A DNA stretch of 64,000 nucleotides, taken from the NCBI RefSeq assembly GCF_900172255.1, contig NZ_FWFU01000002.1, forward strand, positions 62,001-126,000, read 5' to 3'. Source of the DNA: Roseovarius halotolerans (GTDB lineage: Bacteria; Pseudomonadota; Alphaproteobacteria; Rhodobacterales; Rhodobacteraceae). Shown one piece after another: positions 25,094 through 34,951 of this stretch (the first letter of the stretch is position 1; the number at the start of each line of letters is the position of its first letter). The notes beneath the pieces are model-generated. The model did not search any database and was not told the DNA's origin. It saw only the letters and a program-made list of their open reading frames with translations. Position numbers and translations under genes: made by a program.

Positions 25094-27550
25094 ATGACCA
25101 CGCAATTGCCCATCCATGAAGCGATTTCACCGCTGCTCGACGCGCTGCGTGCCCGCGGTCGCGCGGTGCTTCAGGCGCCGCCCGGCGCGGGCAAGACCAC
25201 CGTGGTTCCGCTTGAAATGCTCAAGGCCGGACTGACCGGTGGACGCATCCTGATGCTGGAGCCGCGCCGCCTTGCCGCGCGCGCCGCCGCCGAGCGCATG
25301 GCGCAGACCCTGGGCGAGGCACCGGGCCAGACCGTCGGCTATCGTGTGCGCGGCGAGGCAAAGGTGTCCGGCGCCACGCGGATCGAAGTGGTGACCGAGG
25401 GCATCCTGACGCGGATGCTGCAATCCGACCCGGCGCTCAGCGGCATCGGCGCGGTGATCTTCGACGAGTTCCACGAACGTTCGCTCAATGCCGATCTGGG
25501 GCTGGCGCTCTGCCTAGAGGTGGCCGGTGCACTGCGCGAAGACCTGATCCTGCTGGCGATGTCGGCGACGCTTGACGCCGCACCGGTAGCGGCGCTGATG
25601 GATGACGCACCGGTCGTCACGTCGGAGGGGCGCAGTTACCCGGTGGATATCCGCTGGCTTGACCGCCCCGTTCCCGCCACGCGCCGGTTCGAGCAGGCGC
25701 TGGCCGATCTGGTCCTCGACGCCGCATCCGAGACCGGGGGCGGGATTCTCGTGTTCCTTCCTGGCGAGGGTGAGATCCGCCGCGTCGAGGCGCTGCTGCG
25801 TGACCGCCTGCCGGAAGACTGCCACTTGCGCCCGTTGTTCGGCGCGATGGAGTTCAGCAAGCAGCGCGCTGCCATCGCCCCCGCCCAAAGCGGCCGCAAG
25901 GTCGTCCTGTCCACTGCCATCGCGGAAACATCGCTGACCATTTCCGATATCCGCGTCGTGGTCGATGGCGGGCGGGCGCGGCGGGCGCGCTTTGATCCGG
26001 GCAGCGGCATGTCGCGGCTGGTAACCGAACCTGTCACACGCGCCGAGGCGACACAGCGCGCAGGGCGCGCAGGCCGCGTGGCAGAAGGTGTCTGTTATCG
26101 CCTCTGGACCAAGGGCGAGGATGGCGCACTTCCGGCCTTCCCCCCTGCCGAGATCGAGGCCGCGGACCTGTCCGGGCTGGCACTCGAGCTCGCGCTCTGG
26201 GGAGCCGCGCCCGGTGATCTCGCCTTCGTGACGCCACCCAATCCCGGCGTCTATGCCGAGGCACAGGCTCTGCTGCGCATGCTGGGCGCGCTGGACAATG
26301 CCAACCGGATCACCGCGCATGGCAAGGTGCTGGCGGCGTTGCCGCTCCACCCGAGACTTGCGCATATGATGGCGCTGGCCGGGGCCGACGCCGCGTTGCC
26401 TGCCGCCCTTCTGTCGGACCGCGATCCGCTCGCGCGGGGCGCGCCGGTGGATCTGTCGCTGCGCCTCTCGGCGCTGCGCAATCTGCGCGATTTCCAGACG
26501 CGACATTCCCACAGCGTCAATCGTGGCGCGCTTGAACGCATCCGCAGCGAAGCCAGGCGGCTGGCCCGTCAGGCGACCCCTGCGCAAAAACCCCAGCTGG
26601 ACGATGCAGAGATGGCAGCCCTCGCCTATCCCGACCGCATCGGCTTGCGCCGCAAGGGGGATGCGCCGCGCTATGTGCTTTCGGGTGGCAAGGGTGCTGT
26701 GATGCCGGATGACGACGACATGTCAGGCGCGCGCCTGATCGTGGCCACCGATCTTGACGGCAACCCGCGCGAGGCGCGCATCCGTCAGGCGATCCGCATT
26801 GACGAGGCCGCGCTGCGCGGGCTCTTCGCCGATCAGATCGCCTGGCATGATGTCTGCCTCTGGGACAGGCGCGAACGCCGCGTGGCCTCGCGGCGGCAGG
26901 AACGGTTCGGGGCGCTGTTGCTGGATGACCGGGTCTGGAAAGATGCCCCCGACAACGCGGTAGCCCGCGCGATGCTGGACGGAGTGCGCGACCTGGGATT
27001 GAACTGGTCGGATACGGCGCGCCGCTTTGTTGCGCGCGTGGAGCTCTTGCGCGCGGCTGGCGATGACCTGCCAGACATGCGTGAACCCGCGCTGCTCGAG
27101 CAACTCGAGGATTGGCTTTTGCCCTTTCTGTCCGGAGTGCGCACAGCGCAGGACTGGAAGCGGTTCGACATGCTCGAAGCCTTGCGCGCGCGGCTGAGCC
27201 ATGACCAGATGCAACGGCTCGACAAGCAGGCCCCGGCGCAGTTCACCACGCCGCTCGGGCGCCGCATTCCGATAGATTACGGCGGCGAGGCCCCGGAAAT
27301 CAGCCTGCGCCTGCAGGAGATGTTCGGACAAACGACCCATCCCAGCGTGGGCCGGACCCCGCTTCGCGTAACACTTCTGTCGCCCGCAGGTCGTCCGGTG
27401 CAGACGACCACCGACATTCCTGGGTTCTGGGCCACCAGCTATGCAGATGTGCGCAAGGACATGCGCGGGCGCTACCCCAGGCATCCCTGGCCCGAAGACC
27501 CGACCGTGGCCGATCCGACACTGCGTGCCAGCCGGCGCCGCAAGCCGTGA
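25094..27550 (+). CDS. hrpB: ATP-dependent helicase HrpB (DEAH/RHA type)
   Basis: 818-residue DExH helicase, matching E. coli HrpB length. Motif I is GAGKTT (31-36), motif II DEFHERS (124-130), motif III SATLD, motif V/VI QRAGRAGR, then HA2-like and the HrpB-specific C-terminal domain. RNA target unknown; proposed role in RNA processing. The start at 25094 (MTTQLPIHE) is chosen by alignment with family N-termini. Confidence 0.95.
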   Translation: MTTQLPIHEAISPLLDALRARGRAVLQAPPGAGKTTVVPLEMLKAGLTGGRILMLEPRRLAARAAAERMAQTLGEAPGQTVGYRVRGEAKVSGATRIEVVTEGILTRMLQSDPALSGIGAVIFDEFHERSLNADLGLALCLEVAGALREDLILLAMSATLDAAPVAALMDDAPVVTSEGRSYPVDIRWLDRPVPATRRFEQALADLVLDAASETGGGILVFLPGEGEIRRVEALLRDRLPEDCHLRPLFGAMEFSKQRAAIAPAQSGRKVVLSTAIAETSLTISDIRVVVDGGRARRARFDPGSGMSRLVTEPVTRAEATQRAGRAGRVAEGVCYRLWTKGEDGALPAFPPAEIEAADLSGLALELALWGAAPGDLAFVTPPNPGVYAEAQALLRMLGALDNANRITAHGKVLAALPLHPRLAHMMALAGADAALPAALLSDRDPLARGAPVDLSLRLSALRNLRDFQTRHSHSVNRGALERIRSEARRLARQATPAQKPQLDDAEMAALAYPDRIGLRRKGDAPRYVLSGGKGAVMPDDDDMSGARLIVATDLDGNPREARIRQAIRIDEAALRGLFADQIAWHDVCLWDRRERRVASRRQERFGALLLDDRVWKDAPDNAVARAMLDGVRDLGLNWSDTARRFVARVELLRAAGDDLPDMREPALLEQLEDWLLPFLSGVRTAQDWKRFDMLEALRARLSHDQMQRLDKQAPAQFTTPLGRRIPIDYGGEAPEISLRLQEMFGQTTHPSVGRTPLRVTLLSPAGRPVQTTTDIPGFWATSYADVRKDMRGRYPRHPWPEDPTVADPTLRASRRRKP

Positions 27551-27551
27551 T

Positions 27552-27588
27552 TTGAATTCTGCGCTGGTATCGCTATATTGGAGCGATA
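27552..27588 (+). promoter_or_regulatory. Predicted promoter with overlapping inverted repeat before the Nudix gene
   Basis: TTGAAT (27552-27557) and TATATT (27574-27579) are 16 bp apart. A perfect 7-bp-arm inverted repeat, TATCGCT (27568-27574) and AGCGATA (27582-27588), straddles the -10, so a repressor there would block initiation. Prediction from sequence only. Confidence 0.45.
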
Positions 27589-27623
27589 ACAAGAAATTAA
27601 CATGAGCAGGCGAACCGAACCCC

Positions 27624-28082
27624 ATGACTGAGGGATTGAAAAAAGCGTGGGCCGAAATGGTCCAACCCTTGCTGCGCCGCCCTCCCGAGGTGCAGGTGGC
27701 GGCCTTGTGCGGCCGCCAGAGCGATGACGGGATCGAGGTGCTCTTGATTACGAGCCGCGACAGCGGGCGCTGGATCGTGCCCAAGGGCTGGCTGATGGAT
27801 GGCAAATCCGCCGCCGAAGCCGCGCGCGAGGAAGCCTGGGAAGAAGCTGGCGTCAAGACAGCGATGCTGACGCCGGTGCCGGTGGGCACATTCGCATATG
27901 AAAAACGCCTCGACACGGGTTATCGCGCGCCGGTGGAAGTGCAGGTTTTCTACCTCGATGTCAGCGAACTTTCCGACATCTACCCCGAGGCACGTGAGCG
28001 CGAGCGCAAGTGGGTCAGCCCCGCACAAGCCGCCGAAATGGTGAATGAGCCGGGGCTGAAAGCGATTTTTCAGGAAATGTAA
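27624..28082 (+). CDS. Nudix hydrolase
   Basis: 152-residue pyrophosphohydrolase. The Nudix box is recognisable in GKSAAEAAREEAWEEAGV (about residues 60-77) with the metal-binding EEAGV end; the Arg is shifted one place from the textbook pattern, as in other alphaproteobacterial members near the DIPP/ diphosphoinositol type. WIVPKGWLMDG precedes it. Substrate (nucleoside diphosphate derivative, dinucleoside polyphosphate or inositol pyrophosphate) not determinable. It precedes a phosphate transporter gene. Confidence 0.9.
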   Translation: MTEGLKKAWAEMVQPLLRRPPEVQVAALCGRQSDDGIEVLLITSRDSGRWIVPKGWLMDGKSAAEAAREEAWEEAGVKTAMLTPVPVGTFAYEKRLDTGYRAPVEVQVFYLDVSELSDIYPEARERERKWVSPAQAAEMVNEPGLKAIFQEM

Positions 28083-28098
28083 CCGTTTTGTAACGGTT
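28081..28098 (+). terminator. Short inverted repeat at the Nudix stop codon
   Basis: AACCGTT (28081-28087) and AACGGTT (28092-28098) form a 7-bp stem with loop TTGT, overlapping the stop codon. There is no proper T-run, so it may be a weak terminator or a control site for the phosphate transporter 77 bp on. Confidence 0.3.
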
Positions 28099-28174
28099 TC
28101 ATGAGCTTCCGCCATTGATCTGATCAGGATCTGCCACTAGCGCTGTCAGCGAATGTTCTGCCTGGGAGGGGCCG

Positions 28175-29656
28175 GTGCCCGACACACCCGACAGCAACCA
28201 GTGGAAGACACTGGACAAGGATCTGAGGCGCATCTCCCAGATCGAATACGCGACGTCTTATGTCGCGCGCCCCCTGATCGCACCGGGGATCGCCCTGGTC
28301 TTCATGGTGATCGCAGGACTGGGTGCGGCGCTGTTCTTTGGAACCTATCCCAACAACACCGTCGTCGTCGTCGCCGCCGTGTTCGGGGCCTACATGGCGC
28401 TCAATATCGGCGCCAATGATGTGGCCAACAACATGGGTCCGGCGGTCGGTGCGAATGCGCTGACCATGAGCGGCGCCATCGTGATCGCCGCGATCTGCGA
28501 AAGCGCCGGGGCGCTGCTGGCCGGGGGCGACGTGGTCTCGACCATCTCGAAAGGGATCATCGACCCCGCGGGCGTCTCCGAGGCGCAGATATTCACATGG
28601 GCGATGATGGCGGCGCTGATTTCCGCGGCCCTCTGGGTGAACCTCGCGACCCGTATCGGCGCGCCGGTCTCGACCACACACTCGGTTGTGGGCGGGGTCA
28701 TGGGTGCCGGGATCGCGGCGGCCGGGCTGACGGCGGTGAACTGGCCCACGATGGGCGCGATCGCGGCCAGCTGGGTGATATCGCCGGTGCTGGGCGGAGC
28801 CATCGCGGCGGCGTTCCTGGCGTTCATCAAGAGCAGGATCATCTATCGCGAGGACAAGATCGCGTCGGCGCAGCGTTGGGTTCCGGTGCTGGTCGGGATC
28901 ATGGCCGGCACCTTTGCGACATACCTTGGGCTCAAGGGGCTGTCGCGCGTGGTGTCCGTCAATCTCGGCGCCGCGCTGCTCATCGGGCTGGGCGTCGGGG
29001 TCGTGTCATATGGTTTTGCGCGCCCCATGATCCGTCGGCAGTCAGCCGGCATGGAGAACCGCAACCGCTCGCTCAAATCCCTGTTCGCCTTGCCGCTGGT
29101 GCTGTCGGCGGCATTGCTGTCATTCGCGCATGGCGCCAACGATGTGGCCAACGCCGTGGGGCCGCTGGCCGCCATCGTGCACGCCAATGAGTTTGGTGTC
29201 GTTTCCGGGCAGGTCGCGATCCCGATGTGGGTCATGGTGATCGGTGCATTCGGGATTTCCTTCGGCCTGTTCCTGTTCGGACCCAAGCTGATCCGCATGG
29301 TCGGCAGCCAGATCACGAAGCTGAACCCGATGCGTGCCTATTGCGTCGCGCTCAGCGCGGCGATCACCGTGATCGTGGCCAGCTGGCTGGGTCTGCCGGT
29401 CAGTTCGACGCATATCGCCGTGGGCGGCGTGTTCGGCGTCGGGTTCTTTCGCGAATGGTATATGGAAAAGCGCCTGCGCAATAATTCCGGCAATGGCGGA
29501 ACCGCCAAGCGCATCCCGCTCGAGGAACGCCGCCGCCGCAAACTGGTGCGGCGCAGCCATTTCATGACGATCGTCGCGGCCTGGGTCGTCACGGTGCCCG
29601 CCGCCGGAGCGATGTCGGCGGTGATCTTCCTGTTCCTCAAAACGGTGATCCGCTGA
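28175..29656 (+). CDS. Inorganic phosphate transporter, PiT family
   Basis: 493-residue inner-membrane H+(metal phosphate) symporter. The duplicated family signature is clear: GANDVANNMGPAVG (from residue 79) and GANDVANAVGPLA in the second half, with about ten hydrophobic segments. The start is GTG at 28175 with GGGAGGGG 4 nt upstream. The N-terminal 30 residues are a cytosolic extension. Phosphate is the likely substrate; the family also has sulfate members. Confidence 0.93.
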   Translation: MPDTPDSNQWKTLDKDLRRISQIEYATSYVARPLIAPGIALVFMVIAGLGAALFFGTYPNNTVVVVAAVFGAYMALNIGANDVANNMGPAVGANALTMSGAIVIAAICESAGALLAGGDVVSTISKGIIDPAGVSEAQIFTWAMMAALISAALWVNLATRIGAPVSTTHSVVGGVMGAGIAAAGLTAVNWPTMGAIAASWVISPVLGGAIAAAFLAFIKSRIIYREDKIASAQRWVPVLVGIMAGTFATYLGLKGLSRVVSVNLGAALLIGLGVGVVSYGFARPMIRRQSAGMENRNRSLKSLFALPLVLSAALLSFAHGANDVANAVGPLAAIVHANEFGVVSGQVAIPMWVMVIGAFGISFGLFLFGPKLIRMVGSQITKLNPMRAYCVALSAAITVIVASWLGLPVSSTHIAVGGVFGVGFFREWYMEKRLRNNSGNGGTAKRIPLEERRRRKLVRRSHFMTIVAAWVVTVPAAGAMSAVIFLFLKTVIR

Positions 29657-29668
29657 CGCGCAGGTCGC

Positions 29669-31078
29669 TCACCCCCACCAGGGGCCATGAAAGCGGCCCT
29701 CCTGACCCAGCCTCTCGAAGCCGTGACGCCCGAAGACATCGCGCTGTGCCTGGATGAGATTGGCCGTGCCGAACCCTTGGCGCATGCTGTCATACCAGGC
29801 CAGCGCCGCTGAAAGCGACGGCAGCGCATGACCGGCATGAACCGCCGCCGCCACCACCTCGCGCAGGGCCGGCACCGATGCCGCAAGATCCTCCGCGATG
29901 GCAGGCGCCAGGATCAGATGCCCCTGTGGTTCTCCCGCGCCGTCTGCGCGCAGGGCGTCGGCCAGATCATTCAGCAGCGCCGACCGGATGATGCACCCGG
30001 CGCGCCAGATCTCGGCGATCCGGGCCAGATCGAGCGACCACTGATATTCCCGCGAGGCCGCCGTCAGAAGGCGGAAACCCTGCGCATGGGCAAGGATGCG
30101 CCCCGCCTTCAGCGCATCCGCCAGAACCTCGGGTGAAAGGCCCAGTGCCAGCCGGGCACCGCCCAGGATCGCTTCGGCCGCCTGGCGCGTGTCCTTTTCG
30201 GCTGACCAGCTGCGGGCACCGACCGCCGCCTCGATGGTGCTGGCCGATTGCCCCAGGCGCAGCGCCTCGATCACGGTCCATCGGCCCGTGCCCTTTTGTC
30301 CGGCGCTATCCTTGATCACATCGACCGCCGGGTGGCCGGTAACCGGATCGCTGCTTTGCAGGATATCCGAGGTGATCTCCAGCAAGTAGGATCGCAGCGC
30401 GCCGCCATTCCACGCGCTGAACAGCGCGCCGATCTCGGTCGGACTGCGACCGGTGCCGAAACGCAGAAGACTGTAAACCTCCGCGATCATCTGCATGTCG
30501 GCATATTCGATGCCGTTATGCACGGTCTTGACGAAATGCCCTGCCCCGTCAGGACCAAGTCGCGCGACGCAGGGATCGCCCTCGTAGCGCGCCGCGATGC
30601 GTTCGAGGATCGGTTGCAGCCGCGCCCAGCTGTCCGTGGTGGCCCCGACCATCATCGAGGGACCGTTGCGCGCGCCCTCTTCGCCCCCTGAAACGCCCAT
30701 GCCGACGAGGTCGAGCCCCTTTTTGGCCAGTGCCGCGCTGCGCCGCCGCGTGTCGTGGAAATCGGCATTGCCCGCATCGACGATCATGTCGCCCGGCGCC
30801 AGCAGGGGCGCGATCCGGGCGATCATCTCGTCCATTGGCGGCCCCGAAGGGATCATGAACAGCACGATGCGCGGCACGTCGAGGTCAGCAACGAAAGATT
30901 CAAGCGTCGCATGCGGATGAAGCCGTTCGCTCAGCGCGCCCGCCTCTGCAAGGAAAGGTTCGAATACCTCGACCTCGCGATTGGCCAGCGCCACGTCGAG
31001 GCCCTGTTGCGCCAGGTTCAGCGCCAAGGCGCTGCCCATCGTGCCAAGCCCGTAAAGACCGATCTGCGCGCGTGCCAT
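29669..31078 (-). CDS. gnd: 6-phosphogluconate dehydrogenase, decarboxylating (NADP)
   Basis: Oxidative pentose phosphate enzyme forming ribulose 5-phosphate. 469 residues: GLYGLGTMGSALALN dinucleotide fold, MVGATT, and the catalytic K184 with N188/Y192 in GHFVKTVHNGIEYADMQ; the C-terminal QRDVFGRHGFERL tail is typical of the long homodimeric form. The ATG at 31078 (MARAQIG) is preferred to one 4 codons earlier. Stands alone, 43 bp after argF's stop. Confidence 0.96.
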   Translation of the reverse strand: MARAQIGLYGLGTMGSALALNLAQQGLDVALANREVEVFEPFLAEAGALSERLHPHATLESFVADLDVPRIVLFMIPSGPPMDEMIARIAPLLAPGDMIVDAGNADFHDTRRRSAALAKKGLDLVGMGVSGGEEGARNGPSMMVGATTDSWARLQPILERIAARYEGDPCVARLGPDGAGHFVKTVHNGIEYADMQMIAEVYSLLRFGTGRSPTEIGALFSAWNGGALRSYLLEITSDILQSSDPVTGHPAVDVIKDSAGQKGTGRWTVIEALRLGQSASTIEAAVGARSWSAEKDTRQAAEAILGGARLALGLSPEVLADALKAGRILAHAQGFRLLTAASREYQWSLDLARIAEIWRAGCIIRSALLNDLADALRADGAGEPQGHLILAPAIAEDLAASVPALREVVAAAVHAGHALPSLSAALAWYDSMRQGFGTANLIQAQRDVFGRHGFERLGQEGRFHGPWWG

Positions 31079-31121
31079 ACATCCCCCCAACCTTCGCCGG
31101 TGTCGGAGGGATGCTAAAGGC

Positions 31122-32048
31122 TCAGACTCCGAGACACCAGCGCATGATCGCCTTCTGCGCGTGCAGTCGGTTTTCGGCCTCGTCCCAGATCACCGAATGC
31201 GGCCCGTCCATGACGGCACTGGTCGCCTCGTCCTCGCGGTGGGCGGGCAGGCAGTGCATGAACAGCGCATCGGGGCGCGCGTGCGACATCAGCTCCTCGT
31301 TCACCTGATAGGGGCGCAGCATGTTGTGGCGGCGCTCCTTGGTGGACTGGCTGTCATGCATGCTGACCCAGGTATCGGTGACCACGAGATCCGCATCCTT
31401 AACCGCCTTGACGGGGTCGCGCTCGATCTGGACGGTGCTGCCGCTCTTGCGCGCCAGTCCGACGAATTCGTCCTCGGGGTCTAGTTGCGAAGGGCCGGTG
31501 AAGGTCAGATCGAAGCCGAACTGCCCCGCCGCATGCAGGAAAGACGCGCAGACGTTGTTGCCGTCTCCCGACCAGACAACCTTCTTGCCCGTGATCGGGC
31601 CGCGATGTTCCTCGTAAGTCAGGACGTCGGCCATGATCTGGCAGGGATGGGTGCGATCGGTCAGCCCGTTGATCACCGGGACATCGGCGTATTCGGCCAT
31701 CTCCAGCAGCACGGATTCGTCGAAGGTGCGGATCATGATCAGGTCGACATAGCGGCTCAGCACGCGGGCGGTGTCGGCGATGGTCTCGCCGTGGCCAAGC
31801 TGCATGTCGGCACCCGACAGCACCATGGTCTGTCCGCCCATCTGGCGCACGCCCGCGTCAAAGCTGACCCTTGTGCGGGTCGAGGGCTTTTCAAAGATCA
31901 GCGCGACCATGCGCCCCGCCAGCGGCGAGCCCTCGTCCGGGGTGCCGCGCGGGCGCCCCTTGCGTGCCTCCTTCATGGCGCGGGCATTGTCGATCATCGA
32001 CCGCAACTCGGCCGGGTCTGTCTTGTGGATATCGAGAAAGTGCTTCAT
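31122..32048 (-). CDS. argF: Ornithine carbamoyltransferase
   Basis: Forms citrulline from ornithine and carbamoyl phosphate in arginine synthesis. 308 residues with the carbamoyl-phosphate motif [17 protein letters not shown], and the ornithine-binding HCLPAHRED near the C-terminus. It follows argD, with 93 bp between containing dispersed-repeat copy D. Anabolic role is inferred from the argD linkage. Confidence 0.97.
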   Translation of the reverse strand: MKHFLDIHKTDPAELRSMIDNARAMKEARKGRPRGTPDEGSPLAGRMVALIFEKPSTRTRVSFDAGVRQMGGQTMVLSGADMQLGHGETIADTARVLSRYVDLIMIRTFDESVLLEMAEYADVPVINGLTDRTHPCQIMADVLTYEEHRGPITGKKVVWSGDGNNVCASFLHAAGQFGFDLTFTGPSQLDPEDEFVGLARKSGSTVQIERDPVKAVKDADLVVTDTWVSMHDSQSTKERRHNMLRPYQVNEELMSHARPDALFMHCLPAHREDEATSAVMDGPHSVIWDEAENRLHAQKAIMRWCLGV

Positions 32049-32111
32049 GGCGTGGTGACCTTGGCTGAAGGGGGAAGGGGGCGCCGCCCCCGCCGCGCGT
32101 GCCGCGCGACT

Positions 32112-32140
32112 CCCCCGGAGTATTTCCGGAAAGGTGAAAG
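32112..32140 (+). repeat. Dispersed junction repeat, copy D (diverged)
   Basis: Plus strand reads CCCCCGGAGTATTTCCGG then AAAGGTGAAAG, a diverged copy of the junction repeat. It lies between the argD stop and argF start, antisense to the operon, like copy C in cob. Confidence 0.6.
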
Positions 32141-32141
32141 A

Positions 32142-33326
32142 TCAGGACCCATTGCCCGTTTCGACCCGGGTTGCGGTGGCGTCAAGACGGGCAAGCGCCT
32201 CGGAAAGATCCTCGTTTGACATGTTGAGCGGCGGCAGGAGGCGGATGACGTTGTCCGCCGCCGGAACGGTGATGAGCTGTTCGGCGTAGGCGGCGGCGAG
32301 GACATCCGCATTGGGCGCCTTGCATTTCAGGCCAAGCATGAGCCCGCTGCCGCGCACCTCCTCGAACACATCGGGATGGGAGGCAACAAGCCCTTCGAGC
32401 CCTTGGCGCAGGCGCCCGGCCTTTTCGTTGACCTCTTGCAGAAAGGTGGGGTCGGCGATGATGTCCATGACGCGTGCACCCACGGCGCAGGCCAGTGGGT
32501 TGCCGCCATAGGTCGATCCATGCGTTCCTGCGGTCATGCCGCTGGCGGCGCTTTCGGAGGCCAGCACCGCACCCAGCGGGAAGCCCCCTCCGATGCCCTT
32601 GGCGACCATCATGATGTCAGGCTCGATGCCCGCCCATTCATGCGCGAAAAGACGCCCGGTGCGCCCCATTCCGCATTGCACCTCGTCGAGGATCAGAAGG
32701 ATGCCCTTTTCGTCACAGAGATCGCGCAAGCCCTTGAGGCACTGGTCGGGAAGCGGGCGTATCCCGCCTTCGCCCTGCACAGGTTCGATGAGAATCGCCG
32801 CGGTGGTTTCGTCGATGGCGGCATGGAGCCCGTCGTGATCGCCCCAGGCGACATGGCTGAAGCCGGGCAGGAGCGGGCCGAAGCCGCTGGTCATCTTTTC
32901 GGACCCCGCAGCGGCGATGGCGGCATGCGAGCGGCCGTGAAAGGACCCCTCGAAGGCAATGATGCCGATGCGCTCGGGTTGGCCCTTGGCATGGAAATGC
33001 TTGCGCGCCATCTTGATCGCCAATTCACAGGACTCCGTGCCCGAATTGGTGAAGAAGACCGTGTCGGCGAAAGTCGCATCGACCAGCTTGTCCGCCAGCG
33101 CCTGCTGTTGCGGGATCTGATAGAGGTTCGACGTGTGCCACAACCGGCCCGCCTGTTCGGTCAGCGCGGCGACAAGATCGGGATTGGCATGGCCAAGCGC
33201 ATTCACCGCGATCCCGGCCCCCATGTCCAGAAATCGGCGCCCATCCGCCTCGATCAACCAGCTGCCTTCACCCTTGACGAAGGTCAGGGGTGCCCGATTA
33301 TAGGTCGGAAGAACGGACGGGATCAT
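32142..33326 (-). CDS. argD: Acetylornithine aminotransferase
   Basis: PLP class III aminotransferase of arginine (and possibly lysine) synthesis, 394 residues. It shows [43 protein letters not shown] and the Schiff-base lysine in [14 protein letters not shown]. Of two near ATGs the inner one (33326, [14 protein letters not shown]) has AAAGGA 7 nt upstream and fits other ArgD proteins. First gene of argD-argF. Confidence 0.96.
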   Translation of the reverse strand: MIPSVLPTYNRAPLTFVKGEGSWLIEADGRRFLDMGAGIAVNALGHANPDLVAALTEQAGRLWHTSNLYQIPQQQALADKLVDATFADTVFFTNSGTESCELAIKMARKHFHAKGQPERIGIIAFEGSFHGRSHAAIAAAGSEKMTSGFGPLLPGFSHVAWGDHDGLHAAIDETTAAILIEPVQGEGGIRPLPDQCLKGLRDLCDEKGILLILDEVQCGMGRTGRLFAHEWAGIEPDIMMVAKGIGGGFPLGAVLASESAASGMTAGTHGSTYGGNPLACAVGARVMDIIADPTFLQEVNEKAGRLRQGLEGLVASHPDVFEEVRGSGLMLGLKCKAPNADVLAAAYAEQLITVPAADNVIRLLPPLNMSNEDLSEALARLDATATRVETGNGS

Positions 33327-33593
33327 CTGCATATCCTTTGTTTCAGAAGCCCTTTGAGTGCCTTAGAGGCTTGGGCAAGTCAATGTTTTCGGGAAGGGTG
33401 CGGCGCGCGGGCGCGCCAGCGATCAAGCGACCGGGACGTCAGGCGCGGATGCGTCGGCGTCGGGCGATGGCGTATGCTTGGCGTTTGATCATGGCATCGC
33501 TTTAGCCCGATCCTGACGCGACGTGAAGCGGAATCTGCGACGCCTTGGCAAACGCCTTGTCGGCGTGATGTTTTGCGCATACCGCTTGCAGAC

Positions 33594-34496
33594 ATGTTCA
33601 GCCCCCGCGCCCCGAACCCCGCGCTTGCCGCGCTCTTGACGCTGGCGGCCTCGGCCTTTGCCGCGGGCACGACCCTCTTGGCCAAGGCGCTTGGCACCGG
33701 CGTTCTGGGGCCAGCGATGCATCCGCTGCAAATCAGCCACGGCCGGTTCCTGTTCGCCCTGCTGGCCATCGGGGCCGTGACAACCGTCATGCGACCGCGC
33801 ATGAGCCGCCCGCATCTGGGGCTGCACGCCGGGCGGTCGGCTTTCGGCTGGGGTGGCGTGACCCTTATGTTCGCCGCCGCCACCTTCATCCCGCTGTCGG
33901 ACGCCACGGCGATCAGCTTTCTCAACCCGGTTTTCGGGATGATGCTGGCGGTGCCCTTGCTGGGCGAAAAGGTTGGGCCGGTCCGCTGGGGTGCGGCGGC
34001 CATCGCGCTGGTCGGAGCGGTGGTGCTGACCCGCCCTGGCGACGGGGCAATCGCCTTCGGAGCGGTTCTGGCGCTCGGCTCGGCGCTGTGTCTGGGAACC
34101 GAGCTGATTTTCATCAAGCGGCTTTCCGGGCGCGAGGGGCCGCTTCAGATCCTGTTCATCAACAACCTGATCGGGCTCGTGATCGCGACGCTGGCGGTGG
34201 TGCTGGTGTGGCGTGCGCCGAATGTGCAGCAATGGCTGGCACTGGCCGGGATCGGCGTGCTCATGGCGGCCGCGCAGGCCTGTTTTGTCAACGCGATGGC
34301 GCGGGCCGATGCAAGTTTCGTCGCACCCTTCTTCTATGCCGCGCTGGTCTTTGCGACGATCTATGACGCGGCGGTGTTCGCGGTGCTGCCCGATGCCGTC
34401 TCGATCCTGGGGGCGGTCATCATCCTGACGGGCGCGGGACTGCTGGCGTGGCGCGAGGGGCGGCGCAGACCGCATCAGCCCCCTGTCGCCGAGTGA
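33594..34496 (+). CDS. EamA/DMT-family transporter
   Basis: 300-residue inner-membrane protein with ten predicted helices in two repeated EamA halves (SFLNPVFGMMLAVPLLGEKV in the first, a similar AVFAVLPDAVSILGAVIIL in the second). DMT exporters carry amino acids, nucleobases or other metabolites; substrate unknown. The ATG at 33594 is preferred to an upstream TTG. The 261-bp gap to argD holds nothing I recognise. Confidence 0.9.
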   Translation: MFSPRAPNPALAALLTLAASAFAAGTTLLAKALGTGVLGPAMHPLQISHGRFLFALLAIGAVTTVMRPRMSRPHLGLHAGRSAFGWGGVTLMFAAATFIPLSDATAISFLNPVFGMMLAVPLLGEKVGPVRWGAAAIALVGAVVLTRPGDGAIAFGAVLALGSALCLGTELIFIKRLSGREGPLQILFINNLIGLVIATLAVVLVWRAPNVQQWLALAGIGVLMAAAQACFVNAMARADASFVAPFFYAALVFATIYDAAVFAVLPDAVSILGAVIILTGAGLLAWREGRRRPHQPPVAE

Positions 34497-34558
34497 CGCC
34501 ACGCCACCTTTGACAAACCCGCGCCGGATTTGGCTAACTTCGGGGCGGAGGAGACACC

Positions 34559-34951
34559 ATGCCGCTGAGTATTCTGGTCCCGCTGGTGACGGTCGGCATC
34601 CTCGGGATCGCCCTGCTCTTGCATCTGCTGGGGCTGTCGCGCCCTGTTGCGCTGTCCGATGAGTCAGCAGCGCGCGATGCATGGCTCAGCGAGTTCCCGG
34701 ACGATGCGCCATTGCGGGTCCTTCTCAGCCGAAACCGGATGGCCGCGCTGGTCGAGACGCCGAAGGGTCGGGGGGTCGTCTGGCCGATGGGGGCTGACAC
34801 CACTGCGCGCTACCTGACAGGCGCGCGCATCACCCGCCGCGCAGAAGGGCTGCGCATCTCCCTGCCCGACTATACCGCGCCCCGCATCGACCTGGTGCTG
34901 GACGAAGCCGAAACCGGGGTCTGGGCAGCCCCCGAGGAGCAAGATGCATGA
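34559..34951 (+). CDS. Conserved hypothetical membrane-anchored protein
   Basis: 130 residues: one N-terminal membrane helix (about 3-23) and a soluble, beta-rich cytosolic domain (LRVLLSRNRMAALVETPKGR, GVVWPMGADTTARYLTGA, LRISLPDYTAPRIDLVLD). I know no named family. AGGAGAC precedes the ATG. Its last 4 bp overlap the start of the hydroxylase gene, so the two are translationally coupled and probably act together. Confidence 0.7.
   Translation: MPLSILVPLVTVGILGIALLLHLLGLSRPVALSDESAARDAWLSEFPDDAPLRVLLSRNRMAALVETPKGRGVVWPMGADTTARYLTGARITRRAEGLRISLPDYTAPRIDLVLDEAETGVWAAPEEQDA

Noticed and set aside
33432..33494. Tiny basic peptide frames between argD and the EamA gene (17-18 codons on each strand)
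   Set aside because: No convincing ribosome site, and no family resemblance; a basic short frame is expected by chance here.
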